Origin: an uncultured Lachnospiraceae bacterium
GTDB lineage: Bacteria; Bacillota; Clostridia; Lachnospirales; Lachnospiraceae
Assembly (NCBI GenBank): GCA_910585295.1
Contig: CAJUDE010000027.1
Coordinates: forward strand, 1 to 64,000
Direction of reading: 5' to 3'
DNA: 64,000 nucleotides
The position numbers and the translations under genes are program-made. The notes under the pieces were generated by a model. The model saw only the letters and a program-made list of their open reading frames with translations. It did not search any database and was not told where the DNA came from. This document shows, piece after piece, positions 8,135 through 15,823 of this stretch. Every line of letters begins with the position of its first letter. Position 1 is the first letter of the stretch.

Positions 8135-9628
8135 TTATCGAATCCTTTGGCCAATATTTGACAGTTCTGGATAAATCCTCTCTTTCGATATTCCCATCCG
8201 CACCAAACATTCCGCGATCTCTTTCGCCGCCTTTTTTTCGATAATCACTTTATATAAGAATTGCTCTTTATCCTCCCTTTCGCATTTCTCAAAATAATAC
8301 TCCTGCACATTTTCAAGGTCCATATAGGAATATGCATCAATAATGCTTGAAGGCTCCACATACAAATTATATGCTACAAAGATACCGCTCTGGGACCTAA
8401 TTCTTGGATTCAGCCTGGAGGTATGCACCGCAAGCGGAAGGTATGCCATTTCCTCTTTTCCATCTAATGCCAGCTCTCTGGAATATCCATAGCAATTATC
8501 TGACTCATAATCCAAATTCCCCATTAGGAACATATCATATACTTTATTGTTGTAACTGGCAGCAATATTAGGGATCAACCCATCCATGCCCTCCGCTGTC
8601 TTTACCGAAGCCTTATAAACCGGTTCCGTACAAGGCGTAGACTTTGCCGCCATTTCTATCATATACCTTCTTGCATCATTATACAAATATGGGCTGAACA
8701 CATAAATTGCCGCATCTGCATCTGCCGTATCCTTTTCCTTCGTAATCAGTTGTTCCAGCGCAAAATACAAACCCGTAAATGCATCTTCAGACCAATCCAT
8801 TAAATTTGTGCTTACCTGGTAATGCTGCATTAACCCTAAATAATCAGAAATGCTATAATAGGACCGATCCATCACCTCTGGAGCGCCATCAGCCCTATAT
8901 TTAAACTCTTCAAACAAATATCTTTGGTATTGGGAAAGGTAATTAAAATCTTTTCTGCCAAGGTTGTTCTTCCTCATTATTCCAGGCAGTAAATTAAAAT
9001 TGCTGTCCCTCTGGCCCCGATACCAAAGCACACCGCCTTCCTTGCCGAGCAATTGCTGACAGCCCTGTTCTAGCTTCTGTGACACACTGTTTATCACCTC
9101 TAAAAATTCCTTTAACCTGTAAACAGCCGGCACCCTTACAATTTGGGAAATAATTTTTTTACCTTCATACCCCTCTTTGAATATACTTGGGAATTCAGGA
9201 TATGTATACTCTATATTAGACTCTTCTTTTTCCTTGTTATGCCTCTGATTGATGCCATGAAGTTCTGTCAGGGTATCCTGCTTCTGAAAATGATTAATCA
9301 GCCTGATATTTTCCTTAAAGAGAATTTCATGCAGCACGTCTTCTGCATCAGCGCAAAGCTGCAATGCTTCCGTTTCTTTTCCTTGCCCACATAGCCTTTC
9401 AATTTCCCTAAGCGCCTGTGCAAAATTGTGGTATGCCTCTCTGTATTTCTGAAAATAATTAGCGCTATTTTCCTTAATTTCGTGGTGGCCGATACGGCCT
9501 TCCACACCTGAAAGCTCTGTTATCTCCCGGAAAAGTTTATTATATAGCCCAAACTGGTCTTGATAAAAGTTCTTGCATTTCTGAAAATACCCAAACCATT
9601 CCTCTGCTTCCTGCCTCATTGCATCCAA
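8135..9628 (-). CDS. FRG-domain protein
   Basis: The name comes from the FRG domain, whose biochemical role is not firmly established. The domain starts near residue 200 with LWYRGQRDSNFNLLPGIMRK, continues with LMQHYQVSTNLMDWSEDAF and a Tyr/Phe-rich core (AAIYVFSP), and ends with RSQSGIFVAYNL. The first 130 residues are helical and contain no recognised domain. The 497-residue frame begins at TTG 9628; ATG 9619 is an alternative, and neither has a strong SD, suggesting coupling to the upstream gene 7 nt away. It is the last gene of a three-gene unit (56 aa, 234 aa, FRG). FRG proteins often sit in accessory regions, so a defence or toxin role is possible but only inferred. Confidence 0.8.
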   Translation of the reverse strand: MDAMRQEAEEWFGYFQKCKNFYQDQFGLYNKLFREITELSGVEGRIGHHEIKENSANYFQKYREAYHNFAQALREIERLCGQGKETEALQLCADAEDVLHEILFKENIRLINHFQKQDTLTELHGINQRHNKEKEESNIEYTYPEFPSIFKEGYEGKKIISQIVRVPAVYRLKEFLEVINSVSQKLEQGCQQLLGKEGGVLWYRGQRDSNFNLLPGIMRKNNLGRKDFNYLSQYQRYLFEEFKYRADGAPEVMDRSYYSISDYLGLMQHYQVSTNLMDWSEDAFTGLYFALEQLITKEKDTADADAAIYVFSPYLYNDARRYMIEMAAKSTPCTEPVYKASVKTAEGMDGLIPNIAASYNNKVYDMFLMGNLDYESDNCYGYSRELALDGKEEMAYLPLAVHTSRLNPRIRSQSGIFVAYNLYVEPSSIIDAYSYMDLENVQEYYFEKCEREDKEQFLYKVIIEKKAAKEIAECLVRMGISKERIYPELSNIGQRIR

Positions 9629-9635
9629 TTGGCTG

Positions 9636-10340
9636 CTAATCCATTTTTTTTAATGTAAGCTGTACATATGCATAGCCTTTGAGCTTCTCAATCAATCCAC
9701 TGCCATCATCACCATTATTATACATAGGGTTCCTGGAAAGCATAGTATGGGCGGCCAGATACATTCTTCCCCCCTTATATTTGCTATTAGCTTTAATTTT
9801 GTTTACCCTTTCCAAGATATCTGTAAACTGATTGCTAAACCATAATACAGCAATTCCGAATGTCCCCAAAACTCCTAATGCCATATGCCTGCAGTCTGCT
9901 GAAGAGCCAGCGCACCCTTCATATATAACCTGACCCAAGGACTCCCGCGCCTCCTTCAAAAGCTCATCATAGCTTTCCATTCTCTCCCTAATCTCGCTAC
10001 AAAACGGAAATTCTGTCAAAGCCCAGAACAAATGCCTATCATCCTCATCTGCCTTAACATCTTTAAAGGTTAATCCCTCTTCTGAATACACATACTCTGG
10101 CTCATTGTTGAAGGCATATAGCAAAATGGACTGCCGGTTCCCCACCCATGCCTTTGCCAAGGAAGACAAATCTCGGAATCGATCAAACTTTTCAACATTG
10201 TTAATTTTAAGCCTGTCATATTCTCCATAAGTCAGAATGCTTTGCTCTGCTTCTGGGTAAGGCAAACATGCCCGGATATCCTCCATAGTTTCTTTCGGAT
10301 ACCGGGCATATTTATAGTACTCAAAAATAAATCCTCTCAT
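9636..10340 (-). CDS. Unknown 234-aa protein upstream of the FRG gene
   Basis: Not recognised. The protein is soluble in its first half. One hydrophobic stretch at about residues 152-170 (LGVLGTFGIAVLWFSNQF) could be a buried helix or a membrane segment. It starts MRGFIFEYYKYARYP at ATG 10340, with a GAGGGGGTAAC ribosome site. The stop is 7 nt before the start of the FRG gene, so the two are almost certainly co-translated and may act together. The 56-aa gene lies 17 nt upstream. Confidence 0.75.
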   Translation of the reverse strand: MRGFIFEYYKYARYPKETMEDIRACLPYPEAEQSILTYGEYDRLKINNVEKFDRFRDLSSLAKAWVGNRQSILLYAFNNEPEYVYSEEGLTFKDVKADEDDRHLFWALTEFPFCSEIRERMESYDELLKEARESLGQVIYEGCAGSSADCRHMALGVLGTFGIAVLWFSNQFTDILERVNKIKANSKYKGGRMYLAAHTMLSRNPMYNNGDDGSGLIEKLKGYAYVQLTLKKMD

Positions 10341-10357
10341 TGTTACCCCCTCTTTTG

Positions 10358-10528
10358 TTAATACTCCCGTTTGACAATGACTACCTTCCCTTCTTTGTTC
10401 TCTTTATACTCAAATGCTTTCATATTATAGCCTTGGTTCCTTCCCCAAAATGCCTCTGATGTGTCCCCGCGATTATTCCGCTTATAAAACGAATTGTGTA
10501 CAACACCTTTAACCTCTCTCTTCATCAT
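10358..10528 (-). CDS. Small basic protein at the head of the FRG operon
   Basis: A 56-residue hypothetical protein (MMKREVKGVVHNSF... ending VVIVKREY), rich in Lys, Arg, Asn and Tyr. A longer frame reaches 10618, but the SD TGGGGG sits directly before the ATG ATG at 10528/10525, so the short form is preferred. It is 17 nt upstream of the 234-aa gene and in the same direction. I cannot name it. In this position it might be a regulator or antitoxin-like partner, which is speculation. Confidence 0.5.
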   Translation of the reverse strand: MMKREVKGVVHNSFYKRNNRGDTSEAFWGRNQGYNMKAFEYKENKEGKVVIVKREY

Positions 10529-10688
10529 GCACCCCCAATTATTCCACCATCCAAACGATACGCCTATTCGCACCCTATATTTGTATAGTATGCACAAGAA
10601 CTTCCAATAATATTGCATGGCTCATTAATTTTATCATAATATTTACATATTTTCCATAAAAATTATGACACATATTACAATTATTTAT

Positions 10689-10738
10689 AAAAAAATTAGA
10701 AGGGGCTGCCGCAATAAAATTTTCCATTGCATCCGCAG
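10689..10738 (-). terminator. Probable terminator of the YitT operon
   Basis: Minus strand: arms CTGCGGATGCAAT and ATTGCGGCAG form an imperfect stem, followed by CCCCTTCTAATTTTTTT. It begins directly after the YitT stop at 10741. Confidence 0.5.
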
Positions 10739-10740
10739 TC

Positions 10741-11598
10741 TTAATTCAGCCCCCGAAAGCCTTTCCCAATAATCTCGCTGCTATTGGTAATCATCATAAA
10801 GGCGCTAGGCTCATTTAATTTAATGTAATTCCGAAGCTGCACCGCCTGCCCGCGCTTCATTACCGTTAATATAACATATTTTTCATTATGGGTGTAAGTC
10901 CCTTCCGCCTGGAAAATTGTGGCGCTCCGGGTCAGCTCCTCATGGATAAAATCAAGGATTGGCTCTGGGTCGTCACAGACAATCGTAAAGTATTTGCATA
11001 AATTAATATTTTCAATTGCGCTGTCAATGACCAGTGATTTTGCCATCAGCCCACAGAAAGAGAAAAGCCCGGTCTGGGCGTCAAAAATAAAACATGCCGC
11101 TACCGTAATCAGCAAATCCACCAAGAACAATGCCGTCCCTATATTTATCGTGCTATGCTTTTTCAATACCATTGCCACAATGTCCGTGCCGCCGCCGCTT
11201 GCCCCAATATTAAACAGGATTGCAGAGCTTAACGCCGGAAGCACAATGGCAAAGGCCAATTCCAGCACAGGTTCGCTGGTAAGGGGGCGCGGCATTGGGA
11301 AATATTTTTCTAACCCGCTCAAGCCAAGGGAAATCAACAAGCTTACATAAACGGTTTTTACCCCAAATTCTTTCCCAAAACACACAAACCCCACAACCAG
11401 CAAAGCCATATTGATCACAAAATTTATCGTCCCCGCACTTAGCGGGGTCACGGCGCTCAAAACAACCGCCATGCCTGTGACCCCTCCAAAGGAAAAATTA
11501 TTCGGGAATTTAAAGAAATATACGCCTCCCACCAATAAAATAGCCGCAAGCGTAATCATGGTATATTCAAATAAGGTTATCTTAAAGTCTTTTTTCAT
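10741..11598 (-). CDS. YitT family membrane protein
   Basis: Integral membrane protein of unknown transport or sensing function, common in Firmicutes. Five to six hydrophobic helices fill residues about 10-190 (for example MITLAAILLVGGVYFF, the FGGVTGMAVVLS signature, and ASGGGTDIVAMVL). A cytoplasmic ACT-like DUF2179 domain follows (TYTHNEKYVILTVMKRGQ, ending IGKGFRGLN). At 285 aa it has the usual length. It lies 31 nt downstream of the lipoprotein foldase gene and is probably co-transcribed with it. Confidence 0.9.
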   Translation of the reverse strand: MKKDFKITLFEYTMITLAAILLVGGVYFFKFPNNFSFGGVTGMAVVLSAVTPLSAGTINFVINMALLVVGFVCFGKEFGVKTVYVSLLISLGLSGLEKYFPMPRPLTSEPVLELAFAIVLPALSSAILFNIGASGGGTDIVAMVLKKHSTINIGTALFLVDLLITVAACFIFDAQTGLFSFCGLMAKSLVIDSAIENINLCKYFTIVCDDPEPILDFIHEELTRSATIFQAEGTYTHNEKYVILTVMKRGQAVQLRNYIKLNEPSAFMMITNSSEIIGKGFRGLN

Positions 11599-11629
11599 CT
11601 CTTACTGTTCCCCGTCTGCCTCTAAATGC

Positions 11630-12862
11630 TTATTCTGCCCCTTCTCCTTCTGGATCCTTTTCTCCCTCTGAACCCTCTTCTCCATCGCCTTCCTCTGTTT
11701 CTCCTTCAACCTCTTCCCCATCCCCATAATATTCATCCTGGGAAACTTCTGTTACATCTGCATTTTCATAGAGCAAATCCAGAACTTTCTGGCGGACAAT
11801 TTGGGTAATGATAGAGGTTTTCCCATAATCTTCTTCAAATTCCTCCATAGACCCATACTCATATTCATTTTCAATTTCATATTGTTCCATCAATGCTTTG
11901 GCTTCTTCCTGATAATTCTTATCGGTAATAATCAGCCCCTCTTTTTCTGCAATTGCCTGAGCTACCAGATATTCCTGCACCTGGGCTTCCGCCGCGTCCT
12001 TCACTGCGTCTTCTCCCATCTCTGCAATAAATTCGTCATATTCCATCCCCATCAGGGACGCATAGAACTGGTATCCGCCAACGGTTTCTTCATAATAAAA
12101 ATCATACAGCCCTTGCGGGTACCCATTGACCTCGGCATTCTCCACCGCTTTCCCCAGAGCCTCTTCCCCGGCTGCAGAAATAGATTCTTCCTGTGAGGAA
12201 GCCATCAAGTCGCCCCTTATGTAATCCTCGTATTCTTCTGTTGTCTTATAAGCCGTGACCTCCGCCACAAGCTCGTCTGTATATTCCGGTACAACCACTT
12301 CGTTGATTTTATTGATTGTCACGGTAAATTCCGCCTGTTTCCCCGCCATCTCTGAGTCAAAATATTCTTCTGGGAATGTTACAGGGAACGTAACCGTCTC
12401 TCCAGTATTTTTGCCAACCAGGCTGTTCTCAAAGTCCTCCAAGAAATCGCCTGACCCCAGCACAAGGTCATAATCTGAGTCGCTCCCGCCGTCAAAGGCT
12501 TCCCCATCTACCACGCCGGTATAGTCAATGTTTACGCTGTCCCCTTCCTTAGCTGGACGGTCCTTAATCTCCTTGTATTCTGTATTCTCCTCTAACAATT
12601 CCTGAACCGCATATTCCACATCCTCTTCCAAAACCTCTGGTACTGGGTACTCTACAGATAAACCCTTGTACTCCCCAAGGGTGACATAATCCTCCACTTT
12701 GAAATCCAGTTCCCCTTCTTTTATCTGTTCCCCCTCGACCACATTCTCCTTCGCCGTCTTGTCCCCATTGTCTTTGCCACTTTTTTTATTATCTGCACAT
12801 CCGCCAAGCGCCATGATCCCTGCCAGCATTAAAACTGCCAATACATATTTTCTTCTTTTCAT
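11630..12862 (-). CDS. Trigger-factor-like peptidyl-prolyl isomerase lipoprotein
   Basis: Probable surface foldase: an exported relative of trigger factor with an FKBP-type prolyl isomerase domain. The N-terminus is a lipoprotein signal (MKRRKYVLAVLMLAGI, lipobox LGGC with Cys22). The FKBP core spans about residues 104-187 (EGDSVNIDYTGVVDGEAFDG, LGSGDFLEDFENSLVG). A helical trigger-factor C-terminal chaperone region follows (about 190-375). The last 35 residues are almost purely acidic and glycine-rich (EVEGETEEGDGEEG). The ribosome-binding N-terminal domain of true trigger factor is missing, as expected for an extracytoplasmic protein. Length is 410 aa. It probably helps fold secreted proteins. 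Confidence 0.85.
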   Translation of the reverse strand: MKRRKYVLAVLMLAGIMALGGCADNKKSGKDNGDKTAKENVVEGEQIKEGELDFKVEDYVTLGEYKGLSVEYPVPEVLEEDVEYAVQELLEENTEYKEIKDRPAKEGDSVNIDYTGVVDGEAFDGGSDSDYDLVLGSGDFLEDFENSLVGKNTGETVTFPVTFPEEYFDSEMAGKQAEFTVTINKINEVVVPEYTDELVAEVTAYKTTEEYEDYIRGDLMASSQEESISAAGEEALGKAVENAEVNGYPQGLYDFYYEETVGGYQFYASLMGMEYDEFIAEMGEDAVKDAAEAQVQEYLVAQAIAEKEGLIITDKNYQEEAKALMEQYEIENEYEYGSMEEFEEDYGKTSIITQIVRQKVLDLLYENADVTEVSQDEYYGDGEEVEGETEEGDGEEGSEGEKDPEGEGAE

Positions 12863-12976
12863 CCTTATGTTCCCTCCAAATCAAATATTTTGCTGCAACA
12901 ACGGTATTTTACCATATACACGTGAAAAAATCATGAAATTTCATTATTTTTCACTTATATGACCCTGAAAGAATTG

Positions 12977-13111
12977 CTATAGGGTCCAAGGCGCCAAAAG
13001 GGCGCGCCGCACCCGCTCTATGCCATAGATTGATGTGCAAATTGATTTTCCATAACACTCTATGGTATGGGCGCAGCGCCAAAGGTGCTTTTGGTGCCCT
13101 AAGCCCTATAG
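12977..13111. repeat. 135-bp imperfect palindromic element
   Basis: Outer arms CTATAGGG...CCAAAAG (12977-13000) and CTTTTGG...CCCTATAG (13088-13111) match at 19 of 24 positions. The pairing continues inward through GGCGC-rich sequence to CTATGCCATAGA / TCTATGGTATGG near the centre. The whole forms a long foldback. It lies between the lipoprotein gene and rubrerythrin. Short open frames inside it look like by-products of the palindrome. It may be a non-coding dispersed repeat; no second copy was seen in this window. Confidence 0.55.
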
Positions 13112-13115
13112 CTGG

Positions 13116-13150
13116 AAAAATCCCGCTTACGGGTTTCGCCGCAAGCGGGA
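13116..13150 (-). terminator. Terminator of rubrerythrin
   Basis: Minus strand: CCCGCTTGCGG (13149-13139) pairs with CCGTAAGCGGG (13132-13122), followed by ATTTTT. It begins 10 nt after the rubrerythrin stop. Confidence 0.75.
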
Positions 13151-13159
13151 GGCATATTT

Positions 13160-13774
13160 CTATTTGCTTTCCATACATTTTCCACAGTAAGGCGCAAGCT
13201 CCAACCGCACAAACCAGCCCTGCTCATGGTCGCATACTGGGCAGCTCTTAGGGGCTTGCATCCCTTCATAGACATAGCCACAGTTTAAGCACATCCACTT
13301 TGTCTCAATTTTGGAAATAAATAACTGATTTTCTTCCAAAAGCTTTGCAAACTCACCAAAACGGTCGCCATGGATTTTCTCAATCTCTGCAATCTTATGG
13401 AATTTCATTGCAGCCTGGCCAAAGCCCTCTTCCTGAGCCTTGTCCCCAAAATGCTTGTACACATCGTCATGCTCTTCATATTCATTATGCTGAGCCATTT
13501 TCAAAAGTTCTGACATATTTGGGCTTAAATCCACTGGATAAGTCCCGTCAATTGCAATCGTTTCCCCAGCAAGCTCCTTTAACTGGTTATAAAACACCTC
13601 TGCATGTTCTTTCTCCTGGTCTGCCGTAAACCGGAACACGTTTTCCAACACATACAGCCCTTGTTGATGGGCCTGCCCTGCTGCAAAAGTATAACGGTTC
13701 CTTGCCTGGCTCTCCCCTGCAAATGCACGCATTAAATTTTTCATTGTCTCGCTCTGCTTAAAATCCGTTGCCAT
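13160..13774 (-). CDS. rbr: Rubrerythrin
   Basis: Cytoplasmic non-heme iron peroxidase that reduces hydrogen peroxide in anaerobes. Residues 1-150 are the ferritin-like four-helix diiron domain, with the expected Glu/His ligands (FAGESQARNRY, TADQEKEHAEVF, IAEIEKIHGDRF). Residues about 158-190 form a rubredoxin domain (CLNCGYVYEG and CPVCDHEQGWF). A further CGKC pair near the C-terminus (YCGKCMESK) is not part of the standard rubredoxin knuckles. The length, 204 aa, is slightly above the usual 190. It has its own terminator and ends near the palindromic element. Confidence 0.95.
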   Translation of the reverse strand: MATDFKQSETMKNLMRAFAGESQARNRYTFAAGQAHQQGLYVLENVFRFTADQEKEHAEVFYNQLKELAGETIAIDGTYPVDLSPNMSELLKMAQHNEYEEHDDVYKHFGDKAQEEGFGQAAMKFHKIAEIEKIHGDRFGEFAKLLEENQLFISKIETKWMCLNCGYVYEGMQAPKSCPVCDHEQGWFVRLELAPYCGKCMESK

Positions 13775-13842
13775 AATCGTCTCCTGCCTTTCTTTGCATC
13801 ATGAAATTATTTACAAAGGCAGTATGTGCAGATATGGTAATT

Positions 13843-15210
13843 TTATGCAGTGATTTCGCCTTTAGGCTCAAACCCATGGATCCAATCTGCTTTTAGGTAA
13901 TAAATCAAGAAAAAGATGGAGCTAAGGCTCCAAGTCAGGGGATATGCCCAAAATACCGTACGGATAACCGGGACAATTCTCACGGCAATTGTAATGTAGG
14001 AAATCCGAACGACGCACCAAAACGCCAGCATAACCACCATTGGGACCATAGATTTCCCCGCCCCACGGAAAATACCCGCCAGGCAATGGGAAAATGCCAG
14101 CAAGAAATAAAACAACGTAACCGTCCTAGCCTGCGTCGTCCCATATAAAATAACCTCTGGATTGCTGTCGAACGCGCCAATCAGGCTGGGAATAAATATG
14201 TAAATGCAAATCCCAACAATCTCCGCCGTTATAATACAGCAGAAAATCCCAAACCTTGCGCCTTTCTTCACACGCCCATACTCTTTTGCGCCTAAATTCT
14301 GGCTGATGAAAGTCGTCATGGAAAGGGCAAAACAGGTAATTGGCAGGAATCCAAACCCTTCTATCTTAGAATAAGCCCCGCAGCCTGCAACTGCCGTCAT
14401 GCCAAATACATTGATATTAGACTGCACCACCACATTTGCCAGGGCTATAATGGAATTTTGCACCCCCGCCGGCAGCCCATTGGAAATAACCTGGCGCATC
14501 ATATTCCCGTCAAACCGAATTTTCCTAAGCTCAATCCGGTATTCCTCATTTGTCCGCATCAGGCGCCATAGGCACAGCAGCGCGCTTGCAAACTGCGAGA
14601 GGATGGTCGCAAGGGCGGCCGCCCCTACCCCCATGCCAAACACTGCAATAAACAATAAATCCAGCAGCACATTGGTAATGGAAGAAATAATCAAATAGAT
14701 CAACGGATGCTTGCTATCGCCTACCGACTGCAGGATCCCCACAAAAACATTGTACATAACAAAGCCCAAAGAGCCTGCAAAATATATCCTGAAATATAAT
14801 ACAGATTTAGGGAACACCGTCTCCGGCGTCCCCATCCAGATTAAAATCTGCGGGGTGGCCATGACCCCCGCCACTGTAAGGGCAACCCCCGCCGCCAAAC
14901 CAAATGCAACTAAGGTATGGACAGCCAGGGAAACTTCCTGTGTACTCCTTGCGCCGTAATAGCGGGCAATGACCACGCCGGCCCCCATGGCTATGCCGCT
15001 GAAAAAACCTACCATCAAAAAGATTAAGTTACCGGATGAACTGACCGCCGCCAAAGCGTCGCTGCCGACAAAATTACCTACAATCAGCGAATCCGCCGTA
15101 TTATAGAGCTGCTGAAACAAATTACCAAAAAAAATTGGGACGGCAAAGGCGATAATTTTTTTCCAAATTACGCCCTCTGTCATCAGCGTTGTTGGTTTTT
15201 TATCCTGCAT
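13843..15210 (-). CDS. MATE family multidrug/cation efflux transporter
   Basis: Twelve-helix inner-membrane antiporter that exports drugs or organic cations using a Na+ or H+ gradient. It is 455 aa with the two-fold MatE repeat: first half from IIAFAVPIFFGNLFQQLYNT through GSDALAAVSSSGNL, second half from MRQVISNGLPAGVQNSI through CGAYSKIEGF. The ATG at 15210 (MQDKKPTTLMTEG) is preferred because AGGGGG lies upstream; a TTG at 15234 would place the SD inside the coding region. Its gene lies just upstream of rubrerythrin, same direction, with 68 nt between. Substrate cannot be inferred. Confidence 0.92.
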   Translation of the reverse strand: MQDKKPTTLMTEGVIWKKIIAFAVPIFFGNLFQQLYNTADSLIVGNFVGSDALAAVSSSGNLIFLMVGFFSGIAMGAGVVIARYYGARSTQEVSLAVHTLVAFGLAAGVALTVAGVMATPQILIWMGTPETVFPKSVLYFRIYFAGSLGFVMYNVFVGILQSVGDSKHPLIYLIISSITNVLLDLLFIAVFGMGVGAAALATILSQFASALLCLWRLMRTNEEYRIELRKIRFDGNMMRQVISNGLPAGVQNSIIALANVVVQSNINVFGMTAVAGCGAYSKIEGFGFLPITCFALSMTTFISQNLGAKEYGRVKKGARFGIFCCIITAEIVGICIYIFIPSLIGAFDSNPEVILYGTTQARTVTLFYFLLAFSHCLAGIFRGAGKSMVPMVVMLAFWCVVRISYITIAVRIVPVIRTVFWAYPLTWSLSSIFFLIYYLKADWIHGFEPKGEITA

Positions 15211-15264
15211 ACCACAAATGCGCCCCCTGCGCAAAATAATCTGAAACCATATCTCCCTATATGG

Positions 15265-15618
15265 TTATGACAATTGTATCTTACAGGAACCCCTCATTTT
15301 CAATGGGCATTCGTAGGAGCTTTCCGCCCCATTGGTGGATATATAGGAAATCGGGCATTTCCGGCAATCCTCCGGCTGGAACTCTGGCAAAACCTCAAAT
15401 TCCAGCGTAGCTTTCCGCTTCCCATTTGGAGCCTCTTTCTTATTAATGTTCTTCCAGCTTAAAATCTGGCTGCACCCCCCGCATTTGTCCATGCCCATTG
15501 ACACCATCCTGCCACAGGTAGGGCAAGAATAGTACATCTGGTTCATAGACCCTTTTTGTTCCACAACCTCCGCTGGGAACTGCCTGATTAATTGTGCTTT
15601 GATATCATCGCTGTGCAT
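15265..15618 (-). CDS. Small zinc-ribbon protein, unknown function
   Basis: 117-residue protein with two Cys pairs (SCPTCGRM and CGGCSQIL, about residues 32-53) forming a probable zinc ribbon. A second Cys group follows (CRKCPI, then CPLKMRGSC) near the C-terminus. The ATG at 15618 (MHSDDIK) follows AGGAGG with a 6-nt spacer, so the ATG 21 nt further upstream is not the start. It is 54 nt upstream of the MATE gene and may be co-transcribed. Function unknown; it might bind metal or nucleic acid. Confidence 0.7.
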   Translation of the reverse strand: MHSDDIKAQLIRQFPAEVVEQKGSMNQMYYSCPTCGRMVSMGMDKCGGCSQILSWKNINKKEAPNGKRKATLEFEVLPEFQPEDCRKCPISYISTNGAESSYECPLKMRGSCKIQLS

Positions 15619-15823
15619 GTTTTTCCTCCTCTTTTCCATAACCTGTTGATTTGATAAACCAGCATCTTATCATAACGTAACTATAGCACATTTTCCAGCA
15701 AAGTCAAATACCCCATGGCAAGTTAATGGGGCGCGGCCAAATTTCTTCTTAGCAGGCGCGCCACAAAAGAAAGGCTATTAAATAGATTTCACATGTTGCT
15801 GGCAGCAAAGGAAACAATAACAT

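Noticed and set aside
12951..13178. Possible 75-aa gene overlapping the palindromic element
   Set aside because: It lies wholly in the foldback and terminator sequence, has no ribosome site and has low-quality composition.
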